64,000 nucleotides of DNA from Desulfoplanes formicivorans (lineage in GTDB: Bacteria > Desulfobacterota > Desulfovibrionia > Desulfovibrionales > Desulfomicrobiaceae). The stretch spans positions 222,025-286,024 of the forward strand of contig NZ_BDFE01000016.1 in NCBI RefSeq assembly GCF_001748225.1, in the 5' to 3' direction. Below, piece by piece: positions 18,247 through 27,445 of this stretch. Both the position numbers and the translations under genes were made by a program. Positions within the stretch are counted from its first letter, which is position 1, and the number at the start of each line of letters is the position of its first letter. Below the pieces are notes generated by a model. The model had not been told where the DNA came from, did no database searches, and was given only the letters and a program-made list of their open reading frames with translations.

Positions 18247-18302
18247 ATAGAACGTCTGATCCCCCTGCTGTTTTCTCCCTCGCCATAACCTGGAGGTTGT
18301 GC

Positions 18303-20480
18303 ATGCGCGCTCTGAAAATCATTCTCATTATCTGCTGCATCCTGATCATCCTAGTTGGCGGAACCATGGCCGCTCTTTTCTTTCTCGTCGATCCCAACGA
18401 CTACAAGGAGGACATAGCTGCCGCAGTCAAAAAACAAACCGGCAGGGAACTCACCATCCCCGGAGATATCAATATGTCCGTGTTTCCCTGGCTGGGCCTC
18501 GAACTGGGTCGGGTCAGCCTGGGGAATGCGCCCGCATTCTCGGACAAGATGTTTGCCGAAATTGACAAGGCCCAGATACGCATCAAGCTCCTGCCCCTGC
18601 TGCACAAGGAAATTCGCATTGGAACCATTGTCCTGGACGGATTCCGACTCAACCTGGAAAAAGGACCCCAGGGAACCACCAATTGGTCGGATCTGGGCAC
18701 AAAGGATACCCCCCCATCCGACAAGCCGGTTCCGGACCAACAACCCCAACAAGCTCCCGATGCCCAGCGCAAGGGCCTTGCTCTGGCCGCCCTGACCATT
18801 GACGGGGTGCGGATCACCAACGGTCAAATTACCCTGCACGACCTGGTCAACAAGGTTTCGACCAAGCTGACCAATGTGGAGATGTCCGCCGACCATATCA
18901 CTCTGGGTTCTCCCTTTGACCTTTTTTTCGCCTTTGATGTGCAGATGTCCGAACCCCAACTCACGGCCCGAATCACCTTCAAGGGAACTCCCCTTGTCGA
19001 TCCCCAGTCCGGAACCTACTCCGTATCAGCGGCCGCCCTGAACATGAGCGGAACAGGTCAGGCTCTTCCCGGCGGCAAACTGGATCTCGACCTGACCATG
19101 GACATGGCCGCCGATCTCCGTCAGGAAACCCTGACCATCTCCCATATCCAGCTGTCCTCCCATGGCCTGCAGCTCACCGGCGCCATCAACGGCCAAACCA
19201 TCCTTGCCGAGCCCAGGCTCAAGGGGGACTTGCACCTGGCCCCCTTCAATCCCAAGAAATTTTTGACAACCATGGGACTTCCCCCCGTGCAGACCGCCGA
19301 CCCCACTGCCCTGACCAACCTGCAGGCAGACATGAACTTCTCGGCTGGAAAAGATCAGGCAGCCCTGACCGCTTTGACCATGAAGCTGGACGCGACCACG
19401 GTGCAGGGAACCGGTCAGGTCAAGCATTTTGACCATCCGGCCATAACCTTTCAGGTTCACGTGGATACCATCAATGTAGACCGGTATCTTGTAGCCGCCC
19501 CGGACGACGGGACCAGCGAATCGGATGCTGCCCAATCGAACAGGCAAGCCTCTTCTCCGAGCCGATCATCCAAAACGGCCACCAGCACCCAAACGGAAGT
19601 CGTCCCCATTCCCCTGCCCCTGGACACCTTGCGAAACCTGGATGTCAACGGCAAACTGACCATGGACACCATCACGGTGAACAAGCTCAACCTGTCCTCC
19701 CTGCTGGTCCAGCTGGTTGCCAAACAGGGGCTGATCACCATGGATCCCATCGCGGCCAACCTGTATGAAGGAACCTTTGACGGAACTACCGTGCTTGATG
19801 TGCGGGGCAAGACCCCCAAGATGCATGTGACCCACCGGATCTCCTCCATACAAATGGGACCGCTGCTCAAGGACATGACCGGTAAGGACACCCTCACCGG
19901 AACCACCATGAGTTCGGGCTCCCTGAGCACTTCAGGGATGAGCGTCAACGAACTCAAGGCCGGACTGAACGGCAAGATGGCCTTTGAATTCAAGGATGGA
20001 GCCATCAAGGGAATCAACCTGCCCAAAATGATCAGGGACGCAGTGACCAGGATCAAGGGCGGAACACCCGACCCCTCTGATGTCAACCAGACGGACTTTG
20101 CCTCCCTTGGCGGGACAGCCACCATCACCCGGGGAATTGTGGACAACCGGGATCTGCTCATGATGTCCCCGCTCATGCGGGTCAATGGTTCCGGAACCTT
20201 TGATCTGCCCAGGGAAGGCATGGATTACCTGCTCAAGGCCACCATTGTCTCCAGCCTCAAGGGTCAGCAGGGAGAGCCCCTGGCCGAGCTCGCCGGACTG
20301 ACCGTACCCGTGCGTATCTCCGGCACCTTTGCCAAGCCGTCCTTCCGGTTGGACATCGGGAGTCTGCTCAGGGACAAGGGGTTGCAGGAACTCAAGGAAA
20401 AGGCCACGGAAAAGCTGTTCAAGGACAAAAAGCCCGGCGGCATCGACCCGGGCAAAGTGCTGGAAGGCTTGTTCAAGTAA
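18303..20480 (+). CDS. AsmA family protein
   Basis: Large envelope protein related to AsmA/YhdP, a family with repeated beta-groove (Chorein-N-like) architecture implicated in moving phospholipids or organising the outer membrane. The 725-residue protein starts with an N-terminal membrane anchor (residues 4-25, IILIICCILIILVGG). Then comes the AsmA N-terminal block LVDPNDYKEDIAAAVKKQTG, GDINMSVFPWLGLELG, and the C-terminal AsmA_2-like region (about 560-690) with LKAGLNGKMAFEFKDGAIKG. A Pro/Gln- and a Ser/Thr-rich linker interrupt it. The ATG at 18303 is six bases after TGGAGG. A strong inverted repeat follows the stop. Confidence 0.88.
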   Translation: MRALKIILIICCILIILVGGTMAALFFLVDPNDYKEDIAAAVKKQTGRELTIPGDINMSVFPWLGLELGRVSLGNAPAFSDKMFAEIDKAQIRIKLLPLLHKEIRIGTIVLDGFRLNLEKGPQGTTNWSDLGTKDTPPSDKPVPDQQPQQAPDAQRKGLALAALTIDGVRITNGQITLHDLVNKVSTKLTNVEMSADHITLGSPFDLFFAFDVQMSEPQLTARITFKGTPLVDPQSGTYSVSAAALNMSGTGQALPGGKLDLDLTMDMAADLRQETLTISHIQLSSHGLQLTGAINGQTILAEPRLKGDLHLAPFNPKKFLTTMGLPPVQTADPTALTNLQADMNFSAGKDQAALTALTMKLDATTVQGTGQVKHFDHPAITFQVHVDTINVDRYLVAAPDDGTSESDAAQSNRQASSPSRSSKTATSTQTEVVPIPLPLDTLRNLDVNGKLTMDTITVNKLNLSSLLVQLVAKQGLITMDPIAANLYEGTFDGTTVLDVRGKTPKMHVTHRISSIQMGPLLKDMTGKDTLTGTTMSSGSLSTSGMSVNELKAGLNGKMAFEFKDGAIKGINLPKMIRDAVTRIKGGTPDPSDVNQTDFASLGGTATITRGIVDNRDLLMMSPLMRVNGSGTFDLPREGMDYLLKATIVSSLKGQQGEPLAELAGLTVPVRISGTFAKPSFRLDIGSLLRDKGLQELKEKATEKLFKDKKPGGIDPGKVLEGLFK

Positions 20481-20512
20481 CACGGCAGAATCCGTTTCAA
20501 AGGCGGAATCCT

Positions 20513-20558
20513 GTTCATGCAACAAAGGCTGCCCAATGGCAGCCTTTGTTGCATGAAC
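20513..20558. terminator. Perfect 21-bp inverted repeat between convergent genes
   Basis: Arms 20513-20533 and 20538-20558 are exact reverse complements around the loop CAAT. It lies 32 bp after the AsmA stop and 42 bp from the stop of the convergent exporter. No T-run follows, so it may act as a bidirectional terminator or an RNA-end-stabilising structure. Confidence 0.7.
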
Positions 20559-20599
20559 ACACCCGATGCGTTCTGTCAGAATGAACACGTATACCCCTT

Positions 20600-21487
20600 C
20601 TACGATGATCCGCGAGCACGCCGTTGGGGCCACTCGGCCAGAACCATGGCCCCGAAAATGAAAAGGGCCCCAAGCCACCCCCACTTGCCCAACCGTTCAT
20701 GGGCGAACACATGGGCGTACACGGCCCCAAAAACCGGTTCCAGACAAAAGATGAGGGCGGTTTTCACCGGGGAGGTATACCGCTGCATGGACGTCTGAAC
20801 CAGAAAGGCAAAAACCGTGGCAAAAACCACGCAAATAACCATGGCCCAGAGGATGTCCGGTTCCCAGAAAACCACCTCATACCCCCGGGTCCAGGCGCAC
20901 ATGTTGGAGCACAGGGCCACCATGCCGATTTGAACGGCCGTAAGCCAGTAGGCGTCGCAGTTTTGAACAAACCTGGCCGTATAAATGATGTGCAGGGCAA
21001 TGGAAACAGCGCAGAGAATGACAATGAGATCTCCCTTGTTCACGGCCATGGTACCGTCGGTACACAGGAAGAACAGCCCGGCCCCGGCAAGAGCCACGCT
21101 GATACCGAGCTTGAATCCCAGGGGTCGGCCAAAAAACAGCCCGCCCAGAACCGGAACCAGAATGACGTTGAGCCCGGTGACAAACCCGGTGTTGGAAGCG
21201 GTTGTGAACAGCAACCCCATGGTCTGGAAGGCATACCCGCCGAACAGAAGCAGGCCGAGCACCCCCCCCTTCCAGAAAATGTCCCGGGAAAAACCCTGGC
21301 GTCTGTACAGGCAAAAGGGAAGAAGCAGCAGGGCCGAAAGGGTGAACCGTTGTCCGAGAAAGGCAAACAGGTCCACCTGGGCAATGGCATCCTTGACCAG
21401 GGTAAAGGTGATTCCCCAGAAAAAGGTCACCACCACAAGCATGGCCTCGGCTGCCCAGGTATGGTCTTGGAAAAAGGATGGTTTCAT
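20600..21487 (-). CDS. EamA/DMT-family transporter
   Basis: Predicted inner-membrane exporter of metabolites or amino acids. The roughly 295-residue protein has about ten hydrophobic segments in two EamA repeats. Repeat 1 contains FFWGITFTLVKDAI and the end-of-repeat TASNTGFVTGLNVILVPVLG. Repeat 2 ends with TALIFCLEPVFGAVYAHVF, a strong DMT signature. The first ATG in the frame is at 21487; a TTG at 21526 would add thirteen residues but is less likely. Substrate unknown. Confidence 0.88.
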   Translation of the reverse strand: MKPSFFQDHTWAAEAMLVVVTFFWGITFTLVKDAIAQVDLFAFLGQRFTLSALLLLPFCLYRRQGFSRDIFWKGGVLGLLLFGGYAFQTMGLLFTTASNTGFVTGLNVILVPVLGGLFFGRPLGFKLGISVALAGAGLFFLCTDGTMAVNKGDLIVILCAVSIALHIIYTARFVQNCDAYWLTAVQIGMVALCSNMCAWTRGYEVVFWEPDILWAMVICVVFATVFAFLVQTSMQRYTSPVKTALIFCLEPVFGAVYAHVFAHERLGKWGWLGALFIFGAMVLAEWPQRRARGSS

Positions 21488-21978
21488 GACAGAAGGGCAT
21501 GTACGATAGAAGCTACCGGGCAGCAAGCCCGGACCCAGGCCCTTGGCGCCGGTTTTTTTCGTTGCACTTTGGGGCCAGAAACTATACAGAATGCATGTTT
21601 GCAGCTGTTCAAACGCTTATACATGCATTTCAACTATTTGAAATTCAAAATTAATTTGAAATTTTAACCCGAATTGTCAAAAATGTTGAAACCCGGGAAA
21701 TGCCAAAGCCGGGTGGCAGAAAGGCCAACCACCTGACATTTCCTGAACATATGAACCTTTTGACATCCAGGATGCTGCATGTTGCAAACGCTCCTGAATG
21801 GTTGCATGTGTTGTTGTGCTGTTGCATTTGTGGATGATCCTCTTCAGGACCATCCGTTCAAACGGCCAGAAGGTCACATCGCATTGGCAACGATCCCTGA
21901 TCCCCTCCGGTCCGTTGCAATCCCATATTCGCGTTTTTACCCTGAACACGACTCTACGACAATCACGGAGGACGCATC
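21488..21978. other. Intergenic region upstream of the glycine cleavage genes
   Basis: About 490 bp without a gene. It contains an A+T-rich part (21590-21670), a TTGACA at 21760-21765, four GTTGCA words between 21780 and 21920, and a hairpin at 21832-21855 (GGATG.TCCT-CTTC-AGGA.CATCC). I looked for a glycine riboswitch and did not find its conserved core. Confidence 0.5.
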
Positions 21979-22359
21979 ATGATTCCCGACAATCTCTTGT
22001 ACACCAAATCACACGAATGGGCCAAAATCCAAGGCGAAGAAGCCGTTATCGGCATCACCCAGTTCGCCCAGGAACAGCTTGGCGACCTCACCTTTGTGGA
22101 ACTTCCTGAAGCAGGGCAAACCATATCTGCTGGTGAAGAAATGGGCACGGTCGAATCTGTCAAGGCGGCCAGCGAAATCTACGCCCCCATCTCCGGCGAG
22201 GTTGTGGAGGTAAACAGCGAGCTGGAAGATGCCCCGGAAAAGGTGAATGAAGATCCCTACGGCCAGGGATGGCTCATCAAAATCAAGATCGCCGAGGTTC
22301 CGGAAAATCTGCTTTCTCCCTCCCAGTACGAGGCCCATATCGCCGAGGAAGCCCACTAG
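21979..22359 (+). CDS. gcvH: Glycine cleavage system H protein
   Basis: Lipoyl carrier that shuttles the aminomethyl intermediate between P, T and L proteins. At 126 residues it is of normal length, with the lipoylated Lys62 in ESVKAASE and the N-terminal [19 protein letters not shown] block. The start has CGGAGG nine bases upstream. It leads the gcvH-gcvPA-gcvPB-lpd cluster; a terminator-like hairpin separates it from gcvPA, which could let the carrier be made in excess. Confidence 0.97.
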   Translation: MIPDNLLYTKSHEWAKIQGEEAVIGITQFAQEQLGDLTFVELPEAGQTISAGEEMGTVESVKAASEIYAPISGEVVEVNSELEDAPEKVNEDPYGQGWLIKIKIAEVPENLLSPSQYEAHIAEEAH

Positions 22360-22419
22360 GCCAGCAACATGATTATCCCTGACAGATCCCTTTTTCCTGA
22401 CAGGAAATCAACACCATCG

Positions 22420-22450
22420 AGGCGTGCCCTGTGGCCCGCCTTTCTTTTTT
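22420..22450 (+). terminator. Intrinsic terminator/attenuator between gcvH and gcvPA
   Basis: Stem AGGCG(T)GCC with GGC(C)CGCCT around loop CTGT (22420-22441), followed by TTTCTTTTTT. It lies 60 bp after gcvH and 18 bp before gcvPA, inside the presumed operon, so it probably acts as a partial terminator. Confidence 0.6.
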
Positions 22451-22468
22451 GAAACACTGGAGTACCCC

Positions 22469-23803
22469 ATGCCCTACATTCCGCACACCCCAGACGAGCA
22501 GCAGGCCATGCTCGCCACCATTGGCGTTCCGGACATGGCCGCCCTGTTTGCGGACATTCCCCCGGAGCTTCGACCCAAAAGTTTTGACCTTCCCCAGGGC
22601 CAAAGCGAGATGAGCGTGCTTTCGCACATGGAAGAGCTCGCTGCTCGCAACAGCACCGATCTGACCAGTTTTCTCGGTGCCGGGTTCTACGACCACTACA
22701 ATCCGGCAGCCATCAAGGCCCTGGCCTCGCGGGGAGAATTTTTCACCGCCTACACTCCCTACCAGCCCGAGGCCTCCCAGGGCACCCTGCAGGCCATTTT
22801 CGAATACCAGACCTCCATTTGTCGCCTTCTGGACATGGAGTATTCCAACGCCTCCCTGTACGACGGGGGCACGGCCATTTATGAAGCCATAATGATGGCC
22901 GTGCGCAAAACCAGAAAGCGCACCAAAATTCTGGTCTCCCAGGGGGTCAACCCCATCTACAGGACCATGCTCGACTCCTACACCACCAATCTGAATCTGG
23001 AGTTGATCACGGTTCCCCACAACCAGGGACAAACCGATGTGGCGGCCCTCATGGACCATCTGGATGAGGACATTGCCGCCATCATTGTCCAGAATCCCAA
23101 CTTTTTCGGTTCGGCCAACGACTTTACCCAACTCTTTGAACAGGCCCGGAAAAACGGGGTGGTCTCCATTCTCTCGGTTTACCCGGTCATGCAGTCGGTT
23201 CTCAAAACCCCGGGGGAGATGGGCGCCGACATTGCCGTGGCCGAAGGCCAGTCCCTGGGTCTTCCCCTGAGTTTTGGCGGTCCCTACCTGGGCATCATGA
23301 CCTGCACCAAACCCCTCATCAGACAGATGCCCGGACGCATCGTGGGCAAGACAACCGATGTGGACGGCAAAACCGGGTACGTGCTCACCCTGCAGGCCAG
23401 GGAACAGCACATCAGACGTCACAAGGCCACGTCCAACATCTGCTCCAACCAGTCGTTATGCGCGGTCTGTTCCCTCATGTATCTGGCCCTGCTCGGCCCC
23501 GAGGGTCTCAAACGCACGGCCGAACTTTCCATACAGCAGGCCCATTACGCTGCAGAACGCCTGACCAGTATCCCCGGGGTGTCCTTGTACAACAAGACCC
23601 CCTTTACCAACGAATTCGTGCTCAGTCTGCCCTGCGAAGCCTCCAAGGTGATCAACGCCCTGGTGGACAAGAAGTTCATCCCGGGATTTCCCCTGGGACG
23701 GTATTATGAGGGGATGGACAATATGCTTCTGGTGGCGTGCACGGAAAAGACTTCCAATCAGGACATCGGCATCCTGGCAGAACTCATGGGAGGTGTGCTG
23801 TGA
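22469..23803 (+). CDS. gcvPA: Glycine dehydrogenase (decarboxylating) subunit 1
   Basis: N-terminal half of the split P protein; with GcvPB it decarboxylates glycine using PLP and passes the aminomethyl group to GcvH. The 444-residue protein carries the family blocks IPHTPDEQQAMLATIG, FLGAGFYDHYNPA, YTPYQPEASQGTLQAIFEYQ and the REQHIRRHKATSNICSNQ segment near residue 310. The start at 22469 is preceded by CTGGAG. The stop overlaps the gcvPB start. Two-subunit P proteins are typical of many anaerobes and archaea. Confidence 0.96.
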   Translation: MPYIPHTPDEQQAMLATIGVPDMAALFADIPPELRPKSFDLPQGQSEMSVLSHMEELAARNSTDLTSFLGAGFYDHYNPAAIKALASRGEFFTAYTPYQPEASQGTLQAIFEYQTSICRLLDMEYSNASLYDGGTAIYEAIMMAVRKTRKRTKILVSQGVNPIYRTMLDSYTTNLNLELITVPHNQGQTDVAALMDHLDEDIAAIIVQNPNFFGSANDFTQLFEQARKNGVVSILSVYPVMQSVLKTPGEMGADIAVAEGQSLGLPLSFGGPYLGIMTCTKPLIRQMPGRIVGKTTDVDGKTGYVLTLQAREQHIRRHKATSNICSNQSLCAVCSLMYLALLGPEGLKRTAELSIQQAHYAAERLTSIPGVSLYNKTPFTNEFVLSLPCEASKVINALVDKKFIPGFPLGRYYEGMDNMLLVACTEKTSNQDIGILAELMGGVL

Positions 23804-25239
23804 AAACCATGTTCCAAACATCCACTCCCGGCCGCAAGGGTGTATGGCCCAAGGCCGCTGACAAAGGTGCAGCCCATTTTCTTCCGGACAATCTCCTCAG
23901 GGGCAGGGATCTTCCCCTGGCAGAATTGAGTGAACTGGATGTGGTCCGCCACTTCACCCGCCTTTCCCGCCTCAACTTCAGTGTGGACGGCAACATGTAT
24001 CCCCTGGGTTCCTGCACCATGAAGTACAATCCCAGGTTCACCGAAGAGGTGGCAGCCCTTCCGGGATTTGCCAGACTCCATCCCCTGGTTCCCCAGATTC
24101 GGGGGGCCGGCAAGCTCACCCAGGGCGCATTGGAGGTGATCTATCACCTGGAAGAATTGTTGTGCGAACTCACGGGCATGGCCGGATTCACCCTCCAGCC
24201 CATGGCCGGAGCCCACGGCGAGCTCACCGGGGTCATGCTCATCGCGGCCTATCATCGGGACAAGGGGAACAAGAAGACCAAGATCATTGTTCCCGACTCG
24301 GCCCATGGCACCAATCCGGCCTCGGCAACCATTGCCGGATTTAACGTTGTGTCCATCGAATCCAAGGACGGAATCATTGATCCCGAGGCCCTGGAAGCGG
24401 TCATGGACGATCAGGTGGCCGGCATCATGATGACCTGTCCCAACACGTTGGGGCTTTTTGAGCGCAACCTCCCCAAAATCGTGCAACTGGCACGAAAGCA
24501 CGACGCCCTGCTCTACTATGACGGAGCCAATTTCAACGCCATCATGGGCAAATTGCGACCAGGAGACGCCGGGTTCGACGTTGTCCACCTGAACCTGCAC
24601 AAAACCTTTGCCACCCCCCATGGCGGCGGCGGTCCGGGATCAGGCCCTGTGGGCGTATCCGAACGACTTCTGGAGTACCTGCCCATCTCCCGGGTTGTAC
24701 GTCTTGAAGACGGCCAGTACTTTCTGGATTACGATTATCCCAAATCCATCGGATACATTGCCCCGTTTTACGGGAATTTCGGCGTGTTCCTCAAGGCCTA
24801 CGCCTACATCCTCCGTCTGGGCAGACAGGGCATCATCAATGCCACGGAGAACGCCGTGCTCGCAGCCAACTACCTGCGCAAACGCCTCGAAAACCACCTG
24901 GAAATTCCGTACAACCGGATCTGCATGCACGAGTTCGTATCTTCGGCCGTGAACCAGGCCAAAAAGGGCGTCCGGGCCCTGGATATTGCCAAGGGTCTTC
25001 TGGACAAGGGTCACTACGCCCCGACCATCTACTTCCCCCTTATCGTGCACGAATGTCTGATGATCGAACCCACGGAAACCGAATCCAAGGAGACCCTGGA
25101 CCGGTTCGTGGACGACCTCATTGACATCCTGGCCAAGTCGGAAACAGATCCGGAATCCCTGCACCAGGCACCCGTGACAACTTCGGTCCGCCGACTGGAC
25201 GAGGTCAAGGCGGCCCGTGCCATGGAGTTGAAGGAATAA
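23800..25239 (+). CDS. gcvPB: Glycine dehydrogenase (decarboxylating) subunit 2
   Basis: PLP-binding half of the split P protein. Lys268 in LHKTFATPHGGGGPG is the expected Schiff-base lysine, and the MYPLGSCTMKYNP motif near residue 65 is characteristic. The start is probably GTG at 23800, overlapping the gcvPA stop (GTGA) with GGAGG six bases upstream, giving 479 residues, the normal length; ATG at 23809 is the alternative. A TGCGCAC-type repeat follows the stop. Confidence 0.96.
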   Translation: MKTMFQTSTPGRKGVWPKAADKGAAHFLPDNLLRGRDLPLAELSELDVVRHFTRLSRLNFSVDGNMYPLGSCTMKYNPRFTEEVAALPGFARLHPLVPQIRGAGKLTQGALEVIYHLEELLCELTGMAGFTLQPMAGAHGELTGVMLIAAYHRDKGNKKTKIIVPDSAHGTNPASATIAGFNVVSIESKDGIIDPEALEAVMDDQVAGIMMTCPNTLGLFERNLPKIVQLARKHDALLYYDGANFNAIMGKLRPGDAGFDVVHLNLHKTFATPHGGGGPGSGPVGVSERLLEYLPISRVVRLEDGQYFLDYDYPKSIGYIAPFYGNFGVFLKAYAYILRLGRQGIINATENAVLAANYLRKRLENHLEIPYNRICMHEFVSSAVNQAKKGVRALDIAKGLLDKGHYAPTIYFPLIVHECLMIEPTETESKETLDRFVDDLIDILAKSETDPESLHQAPVTTSVRRLDEVKAARAMELKE

Positions 25240-25244
25240 AAGAA

Positions 25245-25280
25245 AGTGCGCAGTGCACAGGACGCAGTGCGCAGATGCAC
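25245..25280. repeat. Copy of intergenic GTGCGCAGTGCACAG repeat
   Basis: Two GTGCGCAGTG-like units in inverted orientation to those at 10244 and 45943, placed between gcvPB and lpd. Confidence 0.5.
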
Positions 25281-25354
25281 AACAGATTGCCGATACATGG
25301 CAGGGGCGGCGCTCCGTCCCTGCATGTTTTCGGCATCTTTTCCCGGAGGGACCC

Positions 25355-26719
25355 ATGCAAACATACGATCTGATCATCATCGGTTCCGGACCGGGCGGGT
25401 ATGCAGCCGCCCTGGCCGCCGGCAAGGCAGGACTTGTGACCGCTCTTGTGGAATCCGGACCCCTTGGGGGCACGTGCCTCAACTGGGGCTGCATCCCCAC
25501 CAAACTCTTTTTGGGAGCCACCGAACCCATTGCCGGAATCAGGGCCCAGGAACGTTTGCGTTTGGCCTCCGGGTCCATGACTGTTGATCTTCCGGCCCTT
25601 CAGAGACGCAAGGATACCATGGTCGGAGCCAGCCGCAAAGCCATTGAGCAATCCCTGACCAGGGTAAACGTGGAGCTCATCCGGGGACGGGCCCGGCTCG
25701 CCTCGCCCACATCAATCATCGTGAATAACGCGGATAATGGCGAGGAGACCGAATTGGGATTCGCCAAGCTGATCATTGCCACGGGATCAAGCCCCTCTTT
25801 TTTCCCGGGCATGGAACCCGATCACCAGACCATTCTTGATTCCACGGATCTGCTCGATCTTGCCGAGGCACCCGAATCCCTGGCCATCATCGGTGCCGGA
25901 GCCATCGGCCTGGAAATGGGCCAGTTCTGGGAACGCCTGGGCACAAAAATCACCCTCATCGAGGGCATGGACCGGGTAGCGCCCACCGAAGATCCGGAAA
26001 TTTCCAAGGTGATAACCACAGCCCTCAAACGGGCCAAATGGAAGATCAGTACAGGGAAAAAAGTCGCCAGTATCCAGGCAGAAAACAACAAAGCCGTTGT
26101 CACCCTGGAAGACGGAACCACCTTTGAAGCGGACAAGGCCCTGGTGGCCGTGGGCAGGAAGCCCAATACGGAAGGTTTGAACCTGGAAGCGGCAGCCATC
26201 GCCACCCAGGGAAGAGGCTGGATCACTACAGACGATTGTCTCCTGGCGGGCGAAAACATCTACGCCATCGGCGACGTCAACGGCCGGACCCTGCTGGCCC
26301 ATGCGGCATCGGACCAGGCCGAATATGTTATCCGGCACATTCTGGAACAAACATCCGATCCCTACGGACCCGGTCCCATCCCCGGGTGCATCTACGGCTC
26401 CATGGAAGCCATCCGCACGGGGTTCACGGCCGAGGAACTGACCACGCAGGGCAAAACCGTAACCATATCCAGGGCCATGCTCAGCGCCAATCCCATCAGC
26501 CAGTCCCACGGCGCACCAGCCGGCCTGGTCAAGGTTGTCTGGTCCCAGGGAAAAGTCATGGGCATCAGTGCCGTGGGCCACGGGGTATCCCATCTGATCA
26601 CCCTGTGCGAGGTCGTGGTCAAGGAAGGCTGGACAAGGGAAAAGGCCGAGAACATTGTTTTTGCCCATCCCACGCTGGACGAGGCATTGAAAGAGGCCTT
26701 GCTGGCCCAACAGGCGTAA
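25355..26719 (+). CDS. lpdA: Dihydrolipoyl dehydrogenase
   Basis: L protein of the glycine cleavage system; reoxidises dihydrolipoyl-GcvH with NAD+. The 454-residue protein has the FAD-binding GSGPGGYAAA, the redox pair CLNWGC (GGTCLNWGCIPTK, about residues 40-50), the NAD-binding GAGAIGLEMGQF, YAIGDVNGRTLLAH, and a C-terminal HPTLDEALKEA with the conserved His. The start at 25355 follows CGGAGGG. Placement 115 bp after gcvPB indicates a dedicated L protein. gcvT is not in the window. Confidence 0.95.
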   Translation: MQTYDLIIIGSGPGGYAAALAAGKAGLVTALVESGPLGGTCLNWGCIPTKLFLGATEPIAGIRAQERLRLASGSMTVDLPALQRRKDTMVGASRKAIEQSLTRVNVELIRGRARLASPTSIIVNNADNGEETELGFAKLIIATGSSPSFFPGMEPDHQTILDSTDLLDLAEAPESLAIIGAGAIGLEMGQFWERLGTKITLIEGMDRVAPTEDPEISKVITTALKRAKWKISTGKKVASIQAENNKAVVTLEDGTTFEADKALVAVGRKPNTEGLNLEAAAIATQGRGWITTDDCLLAGENIYAIGDVNGRTLLAHAASDQAEYVIRHILEQTSDPYGPGPIPGCIYGSMEAIRTGFTAEELTTQGKTVTISRAMLSANPISQSHGAPAGLVKVVWSQGKVMGISAVGHGVSHLITLCEVVVKEGWTREKAENIVFAHPTLDEALKEALLAQQA

Positions 26720-26728
26720 AATTCATGG

Positions 26729-26771
26729 AGACGGGAGACAGGAGACGAGACCACCTGTCTCCCGTCTTTCC
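26729..26771 (+). terminator. Terminator after lpd
   Basis: A perfect 14-base stem (26729-26742 with 26754-26767) around an 11-base loop, followed by TTCC. It lies just after the lpd stop and before maf. Confidence 0.7.
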
Positions 26772-26804
26772 TTATCAATCCTTTATCCTTCTTCAAGAGC
26801 CCCC

Positions 26805-27440
26805 ATGTTCCAGATGACACCCCGCGGTCCCTTCCGCATCAATCATCCCATCATCCTGGCCTCGGCATCCCCCAGGCGGCAGGCCCTGCTCAGTTCCCTG
26901 GGCATCCATTTCGAGGTCATTCCGGCCAGGACCAAGGAACCGGCTCCTGATGCAGACGAAGCCCCGTGCGCCTATGCCCAGCGCATGGCCGTGTTCAAGG
27001 CCCAGGAGATCGCCAACAAGCGTCCCGAGGCCATTGTCATCGGCGCCGACACCATCGTGATCCAGGGTTCCACCATCCTGGGCAAACCCCGTTCACGGGA
27101 AGATGCTCTAGCCATGCTCACCCGCCTTTGCGGTACCACCCACGAGGTCATCACGGGGTGCTGCATCATGCACAAGGCAGACAACCGCTGCGAGCGCACA
27201 AGCGTCTCCACCCGGGTCAACATGCCTCCCCAGGACCAGGCTATCATTGAGGCCTACATCGCCACGGGCGAGCCCATGGACAAGGCAGGCAGCTACGCCA
27301 TCCAGGGGGTGGGCGGTTTTCTGGTCAGCGACATAAGGGGATCCTACACCAATGTGGTGGGACTGCCCCTGACAGAAATCCTGAAGATTCTGCTGGATTG
27401 GGAAGCAGTGATCCCGGCGGGAACGAAAATCCGGTCATGA
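26805..27440 (+). CDS. maf: Maf-like nucleoside triphosphate pyrophosphatase
   Basis: House-cleaning nucleotide pyrophosphatase that removes non-canonical NTPs; the family is also linked to septum control. The 211-residue protein has the phosphate-binding LASASPRRQALL (about residues 18-29), IGADTIV, and the C-terminal DKAGSYAIQGVGGFLVSDIRGSYTNVVGLPL block. The last 109 codons and the bases just after the stop are repeated, with about 21 mismatches in 332 bases by hand alignment, at 38993-39324, beyond the restriction island. The present gene may therefore be a hybrid whose 3' part came with the island. Confidence 0.93.
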   Translation: MFQMTPRGPFRINHPIILASASPRRQALLSSLGIHFEVIPARTKEPAPDADEAPCAYAQRMAVFKAQEIANKRPEAIVIGADTIVIQGSTILGKPRSREDALAMLTRLCGTTHEVITGCCIMHKADNRCERTSVSTRVNMPPQDQAIIEAYIATGEPMDKAGSYAIQGVGGFLVSDIRGSYTNVVGLPLTEILKILLDWEAVIPAGTKIRS

Positions 27441-27445
27441 TCTGT
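27114..27445 (+). repeat. Left copy of the maf 3'-end duplication flanking the island
   Basis: This stretch and 38993-39324 are about 94% identical in direct orientation and share the last bases TCATGATCT beyond the maf stop. They bracket the restriction island and look like the footprint of its integration or of homologous recombination. Confidence 0.9.

Noticed and set aside
21488..21978. Glycine riboswitch before gcvH
   Set aside because: The conserved glycine-aptamer core words were not found on either strand in this region.
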